Both the position numbers and the translations under genes were made by a program. The notes under the pieces were generated by a model. That model worked only from the letters and a program-made list of their open reading frames with translations, had not been told where the DNA came from and did not search any database. This document shows, in pieces, positions 44,272-54,427 of a stretch of 64,000 nt of DNA (its first letter is position 1; each line of letters opens with the position of its first letter). This DNA is from Thecaphora thlaspeos (taxonomy: Eukaryota; Basidiomycota; Ustilaginomycetes; Urocystidales; Glomosporiaceae), in NCBI GenBank assembly GCA_900291925.1, contig UWYS01000002.1, forward strand, positions 1,054,001 to 1,118,000. Direction: 5' to 3'.

Positions 44272-47200
44272 TCACCGGTCATGCTCGATGGCCTTGGTGA
44301 TGCGCTTGTAGTCCTTCTCCTTGTTACGGTCTCCGCGCCTCGTCAGCTTCTGCATCGGCCTGACGACGTACTTGCACGTCAGGTCAACGCCGAACGCCTC
44401 GAAGGCCATCGCCAGGACCAGCTGGACCATGACGACCGCAAAGATGATCCAGCTAAAGCTCGAGGGGACCTCGACGAAGCCAAAGAGGTCAAAGAAGGGT
44501 CCGCCAGTGAGGAAGGTGAAGTAGAAGGCAAACACGCTGAGGATAGCGAGGGCAGGGAAAAGGATCCAGTTGAGGTAGAGATGCTGTCGGTGCGGCGGAC
44601 CTGCAGAGAAGGCGAATCCGGCGATCAGGTAGCCGAACAGAGAGGTGCGGAAGAGGCTCGTGTTGTCGACACTGTTGAGCTTGAGGTTGTTGGGATCCAG
44701 CTCCGCGGGGACGTACCAGCTCTGCTGGTGCAGGACAACGTAGACGACCGTCTGGGCGATGAAGATCAGAACAACCTGGCCCGCCGTGCTGATGATCGGC
44801 CGGACGCTCGCGAGGCGCGACTCGGGAGGTTGCGAGTGCAGCTTCATCGCAGGGAGGGAAGCCGCCATACCGATGGCGATGGGAAGGACGTTGAAAATGT
44901 CGATGTACAGGTACTCGGCGTTGTCCAGCGACGTCGCCCGTCCGTAGAGAAGCAAGACGGTCATGTACTCGCAGAGCGAGTAGCACGCCATCCACTTGAA
45001 CATCGCAAATGAGACCGTCAAGGTGCTGCGGCCCTCCTTGAGAAGCTGCTGGATGCACGCAATGTTCGGAGTCCGAGACGTAAACGGCGCGGCGACGCTC
45101 ACCTCGGCCTCGCTCAGACTGAGGCCAACGTCGGCCGCTTTAAGGGCGCCGCAGTCGTTGGCACCGTCGCCAGTGAAGCCAACAGTGAAGCCGAGGTCCT
45201 GCAGCCGCTCAACGAGGTCCTGTTTCTGCTCCGGTGACATCCGAGCAAACACCTTCGTCTTGACGAGCATCCGCTCGAGCGTCTCCTTGGAGCAGCTGTC
45301 GACCAGGTTCCGGAGAATTTCGCCAGAGACTGCGATCTCGATGTCGCGAAGCTTGTTCGTGCCGTCGATGGGATCGAGGGTGTAGCTGTCGAGCTTGACG
45401 TCCTCGGCATCGAGATCGACCCATTCGACGTATGCGGTGCTGGCGGCTCGGGAGTCCTCGGCCGCCTCCTTGCTAATCGTCGTCCCCGCCGCCGCAGGGT
45501 TCGACCATGACAGGCGTGGGGCAAAGACGCGTGCGGCGGTGTCGACGATGCCGCATTCCTTGGCCACAGAGACGGCGGTCAGGACCGAGTCTCCGGTGCA
45601 GACTTTGATCGGGAGGCAGGCGTCGTCGCGGAGGGTGGCGATCGCGGGCGCCGTGCCAGGCTTGAGCTTGTTCTCAAAGACAATCAGGCCGAGGAAGCGC
45701 AGGCGCGACTCGGCCGCCGACCGCGGGAGCGTCTGGGCGCCGGCCCAGCTCATGCCCTCGATGGCCTTGCCGGCGACGGCCAGGACACGGAAGCCGGCCC
45801 GGGTGTAGTGGTCGAGGACGTGGTCGTAGTCGGAGGGGAGGCTGTCGGCCTCACACAAGCCAGAGATCGCCTCCGGCGCACCCTTGCAGTAGATCTGCGC
45901 GCCGACCTCGGCCTCGCGCTTGACGATGATGCTCATCCGCCGCAGATCAGAGTTGAAAGCAAAAATTCGGATCACGGCGAGCTTCTTGTGCGCCGCGCCG
46001 TCGCCGGGCAGGATGACAGGAACGCGCGCCAGCTGACCATCAGCGTCGCGCGGCCGCTGCTTCGTCAGCTCGTCGCCGCCTGCATGGTCCTCCTTCTTCA
46101 GCTGGACGGGGGCGCGGTCGGCGTCATCTTCAAGCTTTCGGCCGGTCCACTCGAGCATCTTGACCTCAAGAGGCTCTCCAAGCGCCTTGCCATCGAACAG
46201 GTTGAGGTCGTGCGCCGTTGCCAAGGCCTCGTCGACGCGAAGCGATGCGGTCAATTCGTCCGGAGAGAGATCCTGCGGTGTGTGAGCCAGCTCGCTGAAG
46301 CGGCCGCTGGAGGAGACGGTGCGCACGCCAAGGACATCGAGGCCCTCCTCGGTCAACGTTCCGGTCTTGTCGAAGACGAGCATGTTGATCTTGCCAGCGA
46401 CGTTGATCCTCTGCGGGCTGAGGCAGAATATCTGGCCGCGTTTGAGCCGCGAAATTGCAAAGGTGATGCAGATGCTGAGCGTGGCCGGCAGCGCTGGAGG
46501 GCATGCGATTGTGAGGACGTCAAGGGATCGGAGAGCGATCTCCTCGCCCTCGACACCGATTATCTTAAAGTAGATGGCCGTCGAGATCACGCCGATCAGC
46601 GCAATGACGAGAAGGTAGCCGATGAACCAGAAGCCGTCGCGGTAGAACTTGAAGCTGATCGAACGAGGGAAGAGCATCTGTCGGACCAGCGAGCCCTTGG
46701 CGGTCGAGAAGCCCGTCCGGACGACGAGAGCTCGAGCCCTGCGGGCCTGCCGGCCGTCCTGGGGCTCGGCGCCGCTGTCGTCGATCGACGGAGGGCGTGC
46801 ACGCACGATCTTGGTTCCCGAGTAAACGATGTGCTTGTCGACCTTGACGAGATCGCCGCCCGTCGCCAGAATCGTCTCCATCTTGCTGTTCGGGGCGGGA
46901 GACTTGACAACGGGGACCGACTCGCCAGTGAGCATGGCTTCGTTGACGATGCAGTCGCCCTCGAGGAGAAGCAGATCGCACGGCAAGATGCTGAGCAGGG
47001 CACTGCCGTCGTCGCCGCCGTGCGTGGCGCAGATGTCGACGACGTCGCCAGGAACGAGATCCTCGCTGTTCAGCCTCGTCCAGGCACCGGCGGACGGAGA
47101 AGCCGCCTTCTCGTCGCTCGAACCTTCAATTACGCGCGAAGCCCTGAACACTTCAACGTCGCAGCTGAAGCGGCTCATCTTTTTGAGGCGATTGACGGCC

Positions 47201-48445
47201 CGCTTCGTGGTCAAAGTGGTGGCGCCGATACCGACCAGACTCACAAAGGCGATAACTGCAGCGTAAGGTACGTACTCGTCGGTGCACCTAGAGGAGAAAG
47301 GAGTCGAAGTTCGAAGCGGGAGGGCTTAGAAAACTTTCAGAGGCGCCGAGTGCGGAAACGGCCAATTTCCGGAAGCGCACTCACCACAAAATGATTGAGT
47401 AAATCTGAAAGATATAGAAGGGATGCAGGACCTCTTCAATCATGATACTGGCTACGCTCTTGCCGGGGACCGAGACCTGGTTGGGTCCAAAGAGGGCCTT
47501 GCGGTCATGGACGCTTTCGGGCGTGAGGCCGGCCATTACGGGACGCGTTGCAGTCCAGCTGGGGTCGCGCCAAGACGAGAGCTGGCGGAACTTGCCAGAG
47601 GGCAAGTGGAGCAGGAAGGTCGTGGAGCGGTACTCTAGGACGTCTACGTGGTCGAGGGATGTCGCGGCGCCATCGTCAGTCTCTGGGCTGAGGCCATGAT
47701 CCTGGACGGCCAACGTGAACTCGCGGTTCGCGGCATCGCTCGCGCTCTCGAATGGCGGCTGGAGCGAAGAGGGGAACACTTCGGAGGTCGGGATCAGCCT
47801 GGGGAAGCCGACACGCTTCAGCGGAAGGATCTCAATCTCGCCGTGCTTGGACTTGACGAGCACCAGGACGCCGCTGCGCGACTCGAAGCGGAAGAGGACG
47901 ATCGGGGTGCAGTTCCAGCGAATCCACCACTTGTTGTTGGCCCAGCTGTCAGCGATGTACCAGATTCCGGCGGTGATGATGCAGAGCGTGTACCAGAAGA
48001 CCAGACGACCGATGCTCCGGCGATAGAAGGAGAGCTGGAGCTGTACATCCTCCTCCGCCAGGTAGATTGCCTGTCCGCGGTCATTATCGACCTCCTGTTG
48101 TTCGACGGTAGGGAGCGAGACGTCGATGCGAGGGTCTTTGTTGTCCGAGCGGAAGTGGAAGGCGGAGAGGGAGATGGATGAGGTGGACCGCCTTGCGTCT
48201 GGACGATGGCCTAAGATCTCGTCGTGCAGCTCCGGCCGAGGAGGCTGGTGGTGGTCGCCGATGCTGGCGGTGTCAACCTTTGTCGAAGACTGGCGCTCGG
48301 CCTCGTCGTCGTCGAGCACCTTGCGAGCAAAGGTGTCTGCCGACCAGCTAAAGTCTTTGTGGGCGGGCTCGAGGAAGACAAAGGGCGACGGCGGCGTAGC
48401 GGTGGCGGGCGGCGCCTCTAGCTGCTGCGAGCCGGCGCCATACAT
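44272..48445 (-). CDS. YPK9: P5B-type P-ATPase, YPK9/ATP13A2-like
   Basis: Exons 48445-47385 and 47287-44272 (GTGAGT...CTCTAG) sum to 4,077 nt (1,358 residues). P5B-specific PPALPA in the membrane helix, followed by the RGQIFCLSPQRINVAGKINM segment, distinguishes it from P5A (PPELPM). Catalytic motifs: LTGESVPVVKSPAP (actuator), VFDKTGTLTEEGLDVLGVR (phosphorylated Asp), GDGANDCGALKAADVGLSLS (hinge). The N-terminal cytosolic region has the P5B hairpin (GRLVFWYTLCIITAGIWYIA). Homologues are vacuolar/lysosomal polyamine exporters that influence metal tolerance (established knowledge). An upstream in-frame ATG at 48634 would add 63 proline- and serine-rich residues; MYGAGSQ at 48445 is preferred. 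Intact. Confidence 0.95.
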
Positions 48446-48671
48446 GACTTTGACGAGGATCACTCTACCCTGCCCTGTAGCAGCTCTAGGGGGAGGCGGC
48501 GGCGGCGGCGGAGCGAGAAAGTACGAAGCGAAGCAACCGCAATGGACGCTTCCTCGAGAGGTACGATGGAGGTTTAGAGGAGAGATGGTGATGGCGGGGA
48601 GAGAAGGTGGGGAGGAGCGAGAGAAGAAGGGCACGGCAGGATAAGCACCACGGCCTGGATCGAATCAGAAT

Positions 48672-48690
48672 CAGCAGCAGCAGCAGCAGC
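48672..48690. repeat. (CAG)n microsatellite
   Basis: Six to seven CAG units in the divergent promoter. Confidence 0.85.
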
Positions 48691-48887
48691 ATCTCAGGTT
48701 CAGAAGATCGAAGTGCAGTCGAACTCGGGCGGGGAGCGGGCTTTCCGCCTCGCTTGCCATCGCCCCGCTCTGCTACAGTCACACGACGGCGACGTACGGA
48801 CCAGCCGCGAACGCATGTGGTGCGATGCGATGCGAGCGTGGCGGCATGGCGGCGCGACGGTGTACTAGCCTGCGCAGTTTGGCGCTC

Positions 48888-48921
48888 ATTTTTATTTTTA
48901 TTTTTATTTTTTATTTTTTTC
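48888..48921. repeat. (TTTTTA)n tract
   Basis: Five imperfect T5-6A units; a strongly asymmetric, nucleosome-disfavouring type of sequence in the divergent promoter. Confidence 0.85.
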
Positions 48922-49314
48922 CTTTTCTCAGTTTCGCCAAACTTTTGGCGCCGCGAAGAAGTCACAACGCGGCACAAAGCGACAGCAGCCCGCCTCGCCC
49001 GCCGCTTCGAGGCGACTGATGGGATCGCCGGTGCGCCTACCCGCGGGCCACGCGCAGATAAGCCGCAACGTAAGTCGCCGCCATCGAGCTGCCACGATCG
49101 GGCCGGTGTTTTACTTATTTGGCCCGATCGCTTTTTTGAAAGTCCCGATCGTTTAGGGACTGGAGACGTCAGACACGAGAGCCGGCTGTGCGGCTGACCC
49201 GAGAGCCGGACGGCGGTCAGAGGCTGGCCGACATCGTTACTTCCCCCGCTTTCCTCACCTCGCAGCCACCATCCCCCATCCCAGAGGCCACTCCTCCTCA
49301 AGCTCCGAGACAAC

Positions 49315-50798
49315 ATGGCAGACCCGGCACACTCCCGCTTCTACGTCACTCCGCTCGCACCGTCGCCCTCGCAGCCCGACGCTCCCCATACCCAGCGCCG
49401 CTACCACTACCTCGACTTCCACCCGCCCCAGTCGGTCCCGCAACGCGCCACCATCCTCCTCCTCCATGGCTTCCCCGACACATCCCACAGCTGGAGGAAC
49501 GTCGTGTCGCCCCTCAGCTTCTCCGGGTATCGCCTGATTGTCCCGGACCTGCTCGGGTACGGTCTCACCTCAGCACCTCCCACCTCGCCCAATGCCCTCG
49601 GCGGCAGCAGGATCGCAGAGTACAGCGGCAGGTCGCTCTGCGCCGATCTAGACGGTCTGCTCAACCACGCAAAGGCCGGACAGGGCGCAGAATATGGCTC
49701 CTCGAGCTGCGACAAGGAAGGACGCAACGGCCGCGTCATTGTCGTCTCCCATGACTGGGGCGGCTGGCTCGGCTGGAAGACGGCCCAGTGGATCCCCCAT
49801 CGCGTGATGGGTGTGGCGAGGTAAGTCAGGCGATGCAAGAGATCCATCACCTTTCCGACACTCACGAAAGAATGGCCCTCGAAGCTGACCTCGAAACTTC
49901 ATCACCCGTGCGCCCCCGCGACAGCCTCTGCGTCCCTTACCAGCCGCCCACCTCGAAGCCCATCACCATGACCCAGCTCGTCCAGGACCTGCCCAATTTT
50001 GGCTATCAGAAGTTCTTTGCCGACAGCCGTTCGACCAAGATCATCGAGGACAACGTGAGTACCGCCTCTCCTGAGGTCGAGTCGTGCTGACCGCGCATGC
50101 TTACTTTCGATCCCTCGACCCGCCCCCTCCCGCTTGCTATAGCTGGAACGCTTCTTCCAGGTCGTCTATTTGATTCCCGGTCTTTTCAGCGGCGACGGCA
50201 ACGTCAGCTCTCAGGCGGCCAATTGGTACCGCGAGGGACAGCTCGAGAAGCTGCTGACCGATCCGGAGCTCCTCAAGGTCGATCTCGCGACCATCGGCAG
50301 GAACCTGCTCGATGACGCCGAGATGAAGCGGTACATGTCGACCTTTGCGAGTCCCGGCATGGAAGGTCCCTTGACCTGGTATCGCACGAGGGCCATCAAT
50401 TACAAGGACGATCAGAGTAAGTACAGGCAGGAGCTGCTGGGCGGAGAAGCGGACACCGTGGAACTCTGTGGGCTTCGACTGATCGACGTGGCATTTGACA
50501 CTGCTCTCTCCGTGCCTCGCTCTTCCGAGCAGCCTTCTCGCAAAAAGGTCTCCCCGCGGAGCTGCCGGCCCTCCTGCTGCAGCCGACCGAAGACGTCGCC
50601 GTCCCGCCTTCGATGAGCAAGGGGATGCCCAAGCACGTCCCGTCCGTCAAGCTGGTCGAGATCCAGGGATCGGGCCACTTTGTGCAAAACGAGCTGCCCA
50701 ACATCGTTGTCGCCAAGGTCAAGAAGTGGATCGACGAGGCTGTGCTCCCCTCCGAAAGGAGCGGAACATGGTTCTCGTGGATCAAGAGCAAGCTCTAA
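49315..50798 (+). CDS. Alpha/beta-hydrolase, soluble epoxide hydrolase family, peroxisomal (SKL end)
   Basis: Exons 49315-49820, 49925-50054, 50143-50416 and 50533-50798 sum to 1,176 nt (391 residues). The oxyanion motif HGFPDTSHSWRN is followed by VPDLLGYGLTS. The nucleophile elbow is VVSHDWGGWLGW, with Asp as nucleophile, characteristic of epoxide hydrolases rather than serine esterases. The cap domain has PGMEGPLTWYRTRAINYKD, including a candidate ring-opening Tyr. The acid/base part has LLLQPTEDVAVPPSM, and the catalytic His is in IQGSGHFVQNELP. The protein ends WIKSKL, a canonical PTS1, so a peroxisomal location is expected. Substrate unknown; fatty-acid epoxides are a reasonable inference. 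All introns have GT-AG ends. Confidence 0.92.
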
Positions 50799-51052
50799 GC
50801 AGGCCGACGTGGCATCTTGTGCCTCATATCGTACAGCTCTCCAGGGATCGTTTTGAAATAGGTCAGAAATTGACGGCGTAGATCCCACGCAACGCGGAGG
50901 CGAGTCGTGCGCTTGTCGCTCGCTACACACGCCCTACTCACACACACAAAGCGTCTGTCAGATCGTGAATCTATACATAGTCTTTGGCGAGATGACAAAC
51001 GACCTGCTGCCTTGACATATTCATCCAAGCCTTGCGTCTCCGTGCGTCTCCT

Positions 51053-53815
51053 TCAGAGGCCCTGCATCCTCTGCAGCCTGATCCTGATGGCGTGGGCGTG
51101 GGCCTCAAGGCCCTCGCACTGGGCGAGGTCGATGACGTGTTGTCCGAAACCCTTGAGGCCCTCGGCGGTGAGCGACTGCGAGGTGATGTTCTTCTCAAAC
51201 GTCGAGACGCTGACACCCGAGTAGGAGCGGGCGTAGGCGGCCGTGGGGAGCGAGTGGTTAGTGCCGGACATGTAGTCTCCGCAGCTCTCGGGGCTCCACT
51301 GGCCGACAAAGCAGCTGCCAGCGTTACGGACGCTCTTGATCATCTCCTCGGGCCTCTCGGTCTGGAGGATGAGATGCTCGGGCGCGTAGTCGTTGCTCCA
51401 CGCCATCGCCTCTTCGCGCGTCTTGACAATGACGGTGACGCTCTTGTCGATCGCCTGTCGCACCACCTCGACGCGCGGCAGAGCGCGCGCCTGGGCGTCG
51501 ATCTCGCGCTCGATCTCGACCAGCTTGGCGTCCGTCAGGTCGATGCCGACCAGCACCACCTGCGAGTCCGGGCCGTGCTCGGCCTGGCTGAGCAGGTCCG
51601 AGGCGACGAAGGCGGCGTCGGCCGAGTTGTCGGCAATCACCAGCACCTCCGAGGGTCCGGCGGGCATGTCGATCGAGACCTGCGCGTCCATCTGGTTCTG
51701 CACCAGCATCTTGGCCGCGGTGACAAACTGGTTGCCCGGCCCAACGATCTTGTCGACCTTGGGGCATGACGGGGTTCCGTAGGCCATCGCGCCGACTGCC
51801 TGGGCTCCTCCGGCGCACAGGATCGCAGTGGCGCCGACCTTGTCGGCGCAGTAGAGCACCTCGGGGCTGATGGAGCCGTCGGGCCGCGGCGGCGTCGCCA
51901 GCACGACGGTGGGGCACCGGGCAACCTGAGCGGGAACGCCGAGCATCAATGCGGTGCTGGGCAGGACCGCACTTCCGCCGGGGACGTAGAGGCCGACCCG
52001 CTCGATGGGGCGGACAAACCTTCGGCAGAGGACGCCGGGCATCGTCTCCATCTCGAGCACGCTGTCTTCGGCTCCCTCGCCGGAGCTCGGGTCGACACCC
52101 TTGCCGTCGGCGCCGCCGGTCTCGCTGGCCGACTTGTTGCCGAACGTCGTCTTCTGCGCCTTGTGGAAGGCATAGATGTTGCGATAGGCAACGTCAATCG
52201 CGACCTTGACTTCGGGCTTGATCTTGGCCATCACTTCGTCGTTGGTGAAGGGCGGCAGGCGAACAGGGTTAGACAGCTTGGCCTTGTCGAACTTCTCCGT
52301 CAGCTCGAGGAGGGCATCGTCGCCACGCTCCTTGACCGCTCCGAGGATCGGCCTGACGAGATCCATGATCTGCTCTGTCTTGAGCGCAGGTCGCTTCAAC
52401 AGCTCTATACGCTGCTGTGATGTGATGTCTGCGAGGCGGTAGGACTGGATCTTGATGGGGGCGCTAGCATCGAGGATGGGCTTCGCTGCAGCCGACGCGC
52501 CGGCGGCAGCCGCAGCGCCAGCGACAGCGGGCTTGACGCTGTTGCTCTTGCTCTCAGAGTCCTGCTGCTGCTTGGCGAACTGCGCCTTTGCGTCGCCCTT
52601 CCTGCGGCTGACCTTCTTGGACTTAGCGTCAAGGCTTCGTTCGATGTCCTCGAGGCCGACCCCGGCGCTGACGCACTTGGTTAGGGCAAAGTAGAGCAAG
52701 TCCGCCGCCTCGAATGCGACGTGCTCCTTGTCCTCGTTCTTGGCGTCGGCCAACTCGGCTGCCTCCTCGCGTAGCTTGGCGCCGAGCAGCGAAGGGTCCG
52801 AGAAAAGGCGGGCCGTGTAGGATCCGGCAGGCGCCGACTGCTTGCGCTCCTGGAGCGTCGACTCGAGCCTCGCGAGGCCGCTGGCCGAGCCGAAGCACCC
52901 CTCGCGGTTCTCGAGATGGCAGAAGCCGGCGGCGGCGCTCCCCTTCTTCTGGCGGACGCGGAACTCGATAGCATCGCTATCGCAGTCCTGGCGGATACTG
53001 ACGACCTCCTGGGTCGCGCCGCTGCTCTCGCCCTTGTTCCAGAGACCCCTGTTCCGTGATTGGTAGTAGGCGGAGCCGGTGAGGATCGACTTGCGGATAG
53101 AGAGAGGTGATGAGTAGACGAGGCCGAGCGAGGTTGAGCAGGTCGAGGAGACGACGAGCGTAGCAAAGAGCTTGTCAGCACGGTCGGACTTGAGGGGAGC
53201 GAGGAAAGCGTCGATGAGGTCGAGCTTGCCAGCCTCCTGCTGCCCTTCCTCGGACGCGGTGAGCAACGTAGTGGGGACAATGAGGGCTGCAGAGAGCGCG
53301 GCGATCTTTTCGACGTCGGCGGTGGAGGGAGTGCCGGCGGTGGCGAGGACGTAGACGGCCTTGCCGCTCGTCTTTGACTTAAGGCCGTCTGCGGTCGACC
53401 TGATCGATGCGAGGGTGGCCTCGGACGCGAGGCTTGAGGCGGCGGGTACGGTGATTACTGCGCCAGCTACCTTGGCGAGGACGGCTGCGTCGGGGGTGAA
53501 TGCCGACGCCGAGTGGAAGACGAAGCGGGTGGACGACGTAGCGGCCTCGAAGCTGTCAATGAGCGCGACGTCTGCGGTGACGATGGCCTCTGCGCCGTTG
53601 TCGAGAATGTCGGCAGCCTGGTCGACAGAGAGCTGTGGGGAGGCGAGAATGAGATAGGGGAGCTGTGCGGGGAGCTGGCGGCGGACATCATCGACGATTT
53701 CTGCGGGGATGAGGATGGGCGATGATCTGGCGATGGCGGCGATGAGGTCCGGCTGCTCTGTGATGGCTGCCGCTGACTGGAGCAGCGGCAGGACGGGTGC
53801 GGACAGCTGCTGCAT
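51053..53815 (-). CDS. HIS4: Trifunctional histidine biosynthesis protein (PRA-cyclohydrolase / PRA-pyrophosphatase / histidinol dehydrogenase)
   Basis: Single exon, 920 residues. An N-terminal region of about 230 residues typical of fungal HIS4 is followed by the cyclohydrolase domain (CDSDAIEFRVRQ; GFCHLENREGCFG with metal-binding Cys and His). Next comes the pyrophosphatase domain (LREEAAELADAKNEDKEHVA; FEAADLLYFAL), and from about residue 470 histidinol dehydrogenase (GLYVPGGSAVLPSTALMLGV; GPGNQFVTAAK; SQAEHGPDSQVVLV; SGTNHSLPTAAYARSYSGVS). It performs steps 2, 3, 9 and 10 of histidine synthesis. An upstream in-frame ATG (53899) exists, but MQQLSAP at 53815 fits the family. Convergent with the epoxide hydrolase; 3' ends are about 255 nt apart. 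Confidence 0.97.
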   Translation of the reverse strand: MQQLSAPVLPLLQSAAAITEQPDLIAAIARSSPILIPAEIVDDVRRQLPAQLPYLILASPQLSVDQAADILDNGAEAIVTADVALIDSFEAATSSTRFVFHSASAFTPDAAVLAKVAGAVITVPAASSLASEATLASIRSTADGLKSKTSGKAVYVLATAGTPSTADVEKIAALSAALIVPTTLLTASEEGQQEAGKLDLIDAFLAPLKSDRADKLFATLVVSSTCSTSLGLVYSSPLSIRKSILTGSAYYQSRNRGLWNKGESSGATQEVVSIRQDCDSDAIEFRVRQKKGSAAAGFCHLENREGCFGSASGLARLESTLQERKQSAPAGSYTARLFSDPSLLGAKLREEAAELADAKNEDKEHVAFEAADLLYFALTKCVSAGVGLEDIERSLDAKSKKVSRRKGDAKAQFAKQQQDSESKSNSVKPAVAGAAAAAGASAAAKPILDASAPIKIQSYRLADITSQQRIELLKRPALKTEQIMDLVRPILGAVKERGDDALLELTEKFDKAKLSNPVRLPPFTNDEVMAKIKPEVKVAIDVAYRNIYAFHKAQKTTFGNKSASETGGADGKGVDPSSGEGAEDSVLEMETMPGVLCRRFVRPIERVGLYVPGGSAVLPSTALMLGVPAQVARCPTVVLATPPRPDGSISPEVLYCADKVGATAILCAGGAQAVGAMAYGTPSCPKVDKIVGPGNQFVTAAKMLVQNQMDAQVSIDMPAGPSEVLVIADNSADAAFVASDLLSQAEHGPDSQVVLVGIDLTDAKLVEIEREIDAQARALPRVEVVRQAIDKSVTVIVKTREEAMAWSNDYAPEHLILQTERPEEMIKSVRNAGSCFVGQWSPESCGDYMSGTNHSLPTAAYARSYSGVSVSTFEKNITSQSLTAEGLKGFGQHVIDLAQCEGLEAHAHAIRIRLQRMQGL

Positions 53816-54427
53816 TGTGGCGAGCGGGCGGGCAGAGTAGGGGGTCGAGGTTGGGGGATGTGGCGTGGTGTGGTGATGGCGGTGGTGGGGCGAAAGCAAG
53901 AGGAGAAGCTTTGTGACGAGCTGACCGGCTGCAGCGTGCTCCTCTCTCCCTCTGCCTCGGAACCTTCATCTCGAGTCGGCCTCCAGAAAGGGCGTGGCCA
54001 ACGCTGGCCGCCTGACAGCGACCCGCCCGGCTTTCTCGCGCTCTGCTTTTTTCGACCAATTTTCCTGCCACTTTCCGACGGCCGTTGAAGCTGAACGCGC
54101 CGCGAGCAGCCGCCAGCCGCCCGAGCACAGGCGAGGGCAAGGTGAGCTCAAACTTTCTTGGTCAGCAGCGCAGCTGGATTCACAAATCTTTTATGCTGGC
54201 CTACGCTCGAGCCTGCCGAGTGATGGCGCTCCGCATGGCCTCCCCGCTTCTTGCTCGGCCCGCAACGCCCTCGCGGTAAGGACGCGGCAAGGCCGAGCCT
54301 CGCTGCCGCCTCGAGGTCAAGCAGGTAGTTACCTCGTCGGCTCGATCCGTCAGGCCAGCCACATGACTCCACCCCGCTATCACACTGCGGCGCCATCCCG
54401 ATCCGACCACCGTCCGAGCTACCGCAG
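53816..54427. promoter_or_regulatory. Divergent promoter region of HIS4 and the carboxypeptidase gene
   Basis: About 610 nt between head-to-head starts. A TGACTC half-site occurs near 54364, a weak match to the amino-acid-control factor Gcn4/Cpc1 site, but far from HIS4. Nothing else recognised. Confidence 0.4.

Larger units (their letters stand above)
48446..49314. promoter_or_regulatory. Divergent promoter region of YPK9-like and epoxide hydrolase genes
   Basis: About 870 nt between head-to-head starts. Contains a CAG microsatellite (48672-48690) and a T-rich TTTTTA tract (48888-48921). No conserved factor site could be assigned. Confidence 0.5.

Noticed and set aside
45808..47394. 528-codon plus-strand frame opposite the P5B ATPase
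   Set aside because: Antisense shadow; the minus strand has all P-ATPase motifs.
54360..54370. Gcn4-type site for HIS4
   Set aside because: Only a half-site (TGACTC), about 550 nt from the HIS4 start; chance occurrence is likely.
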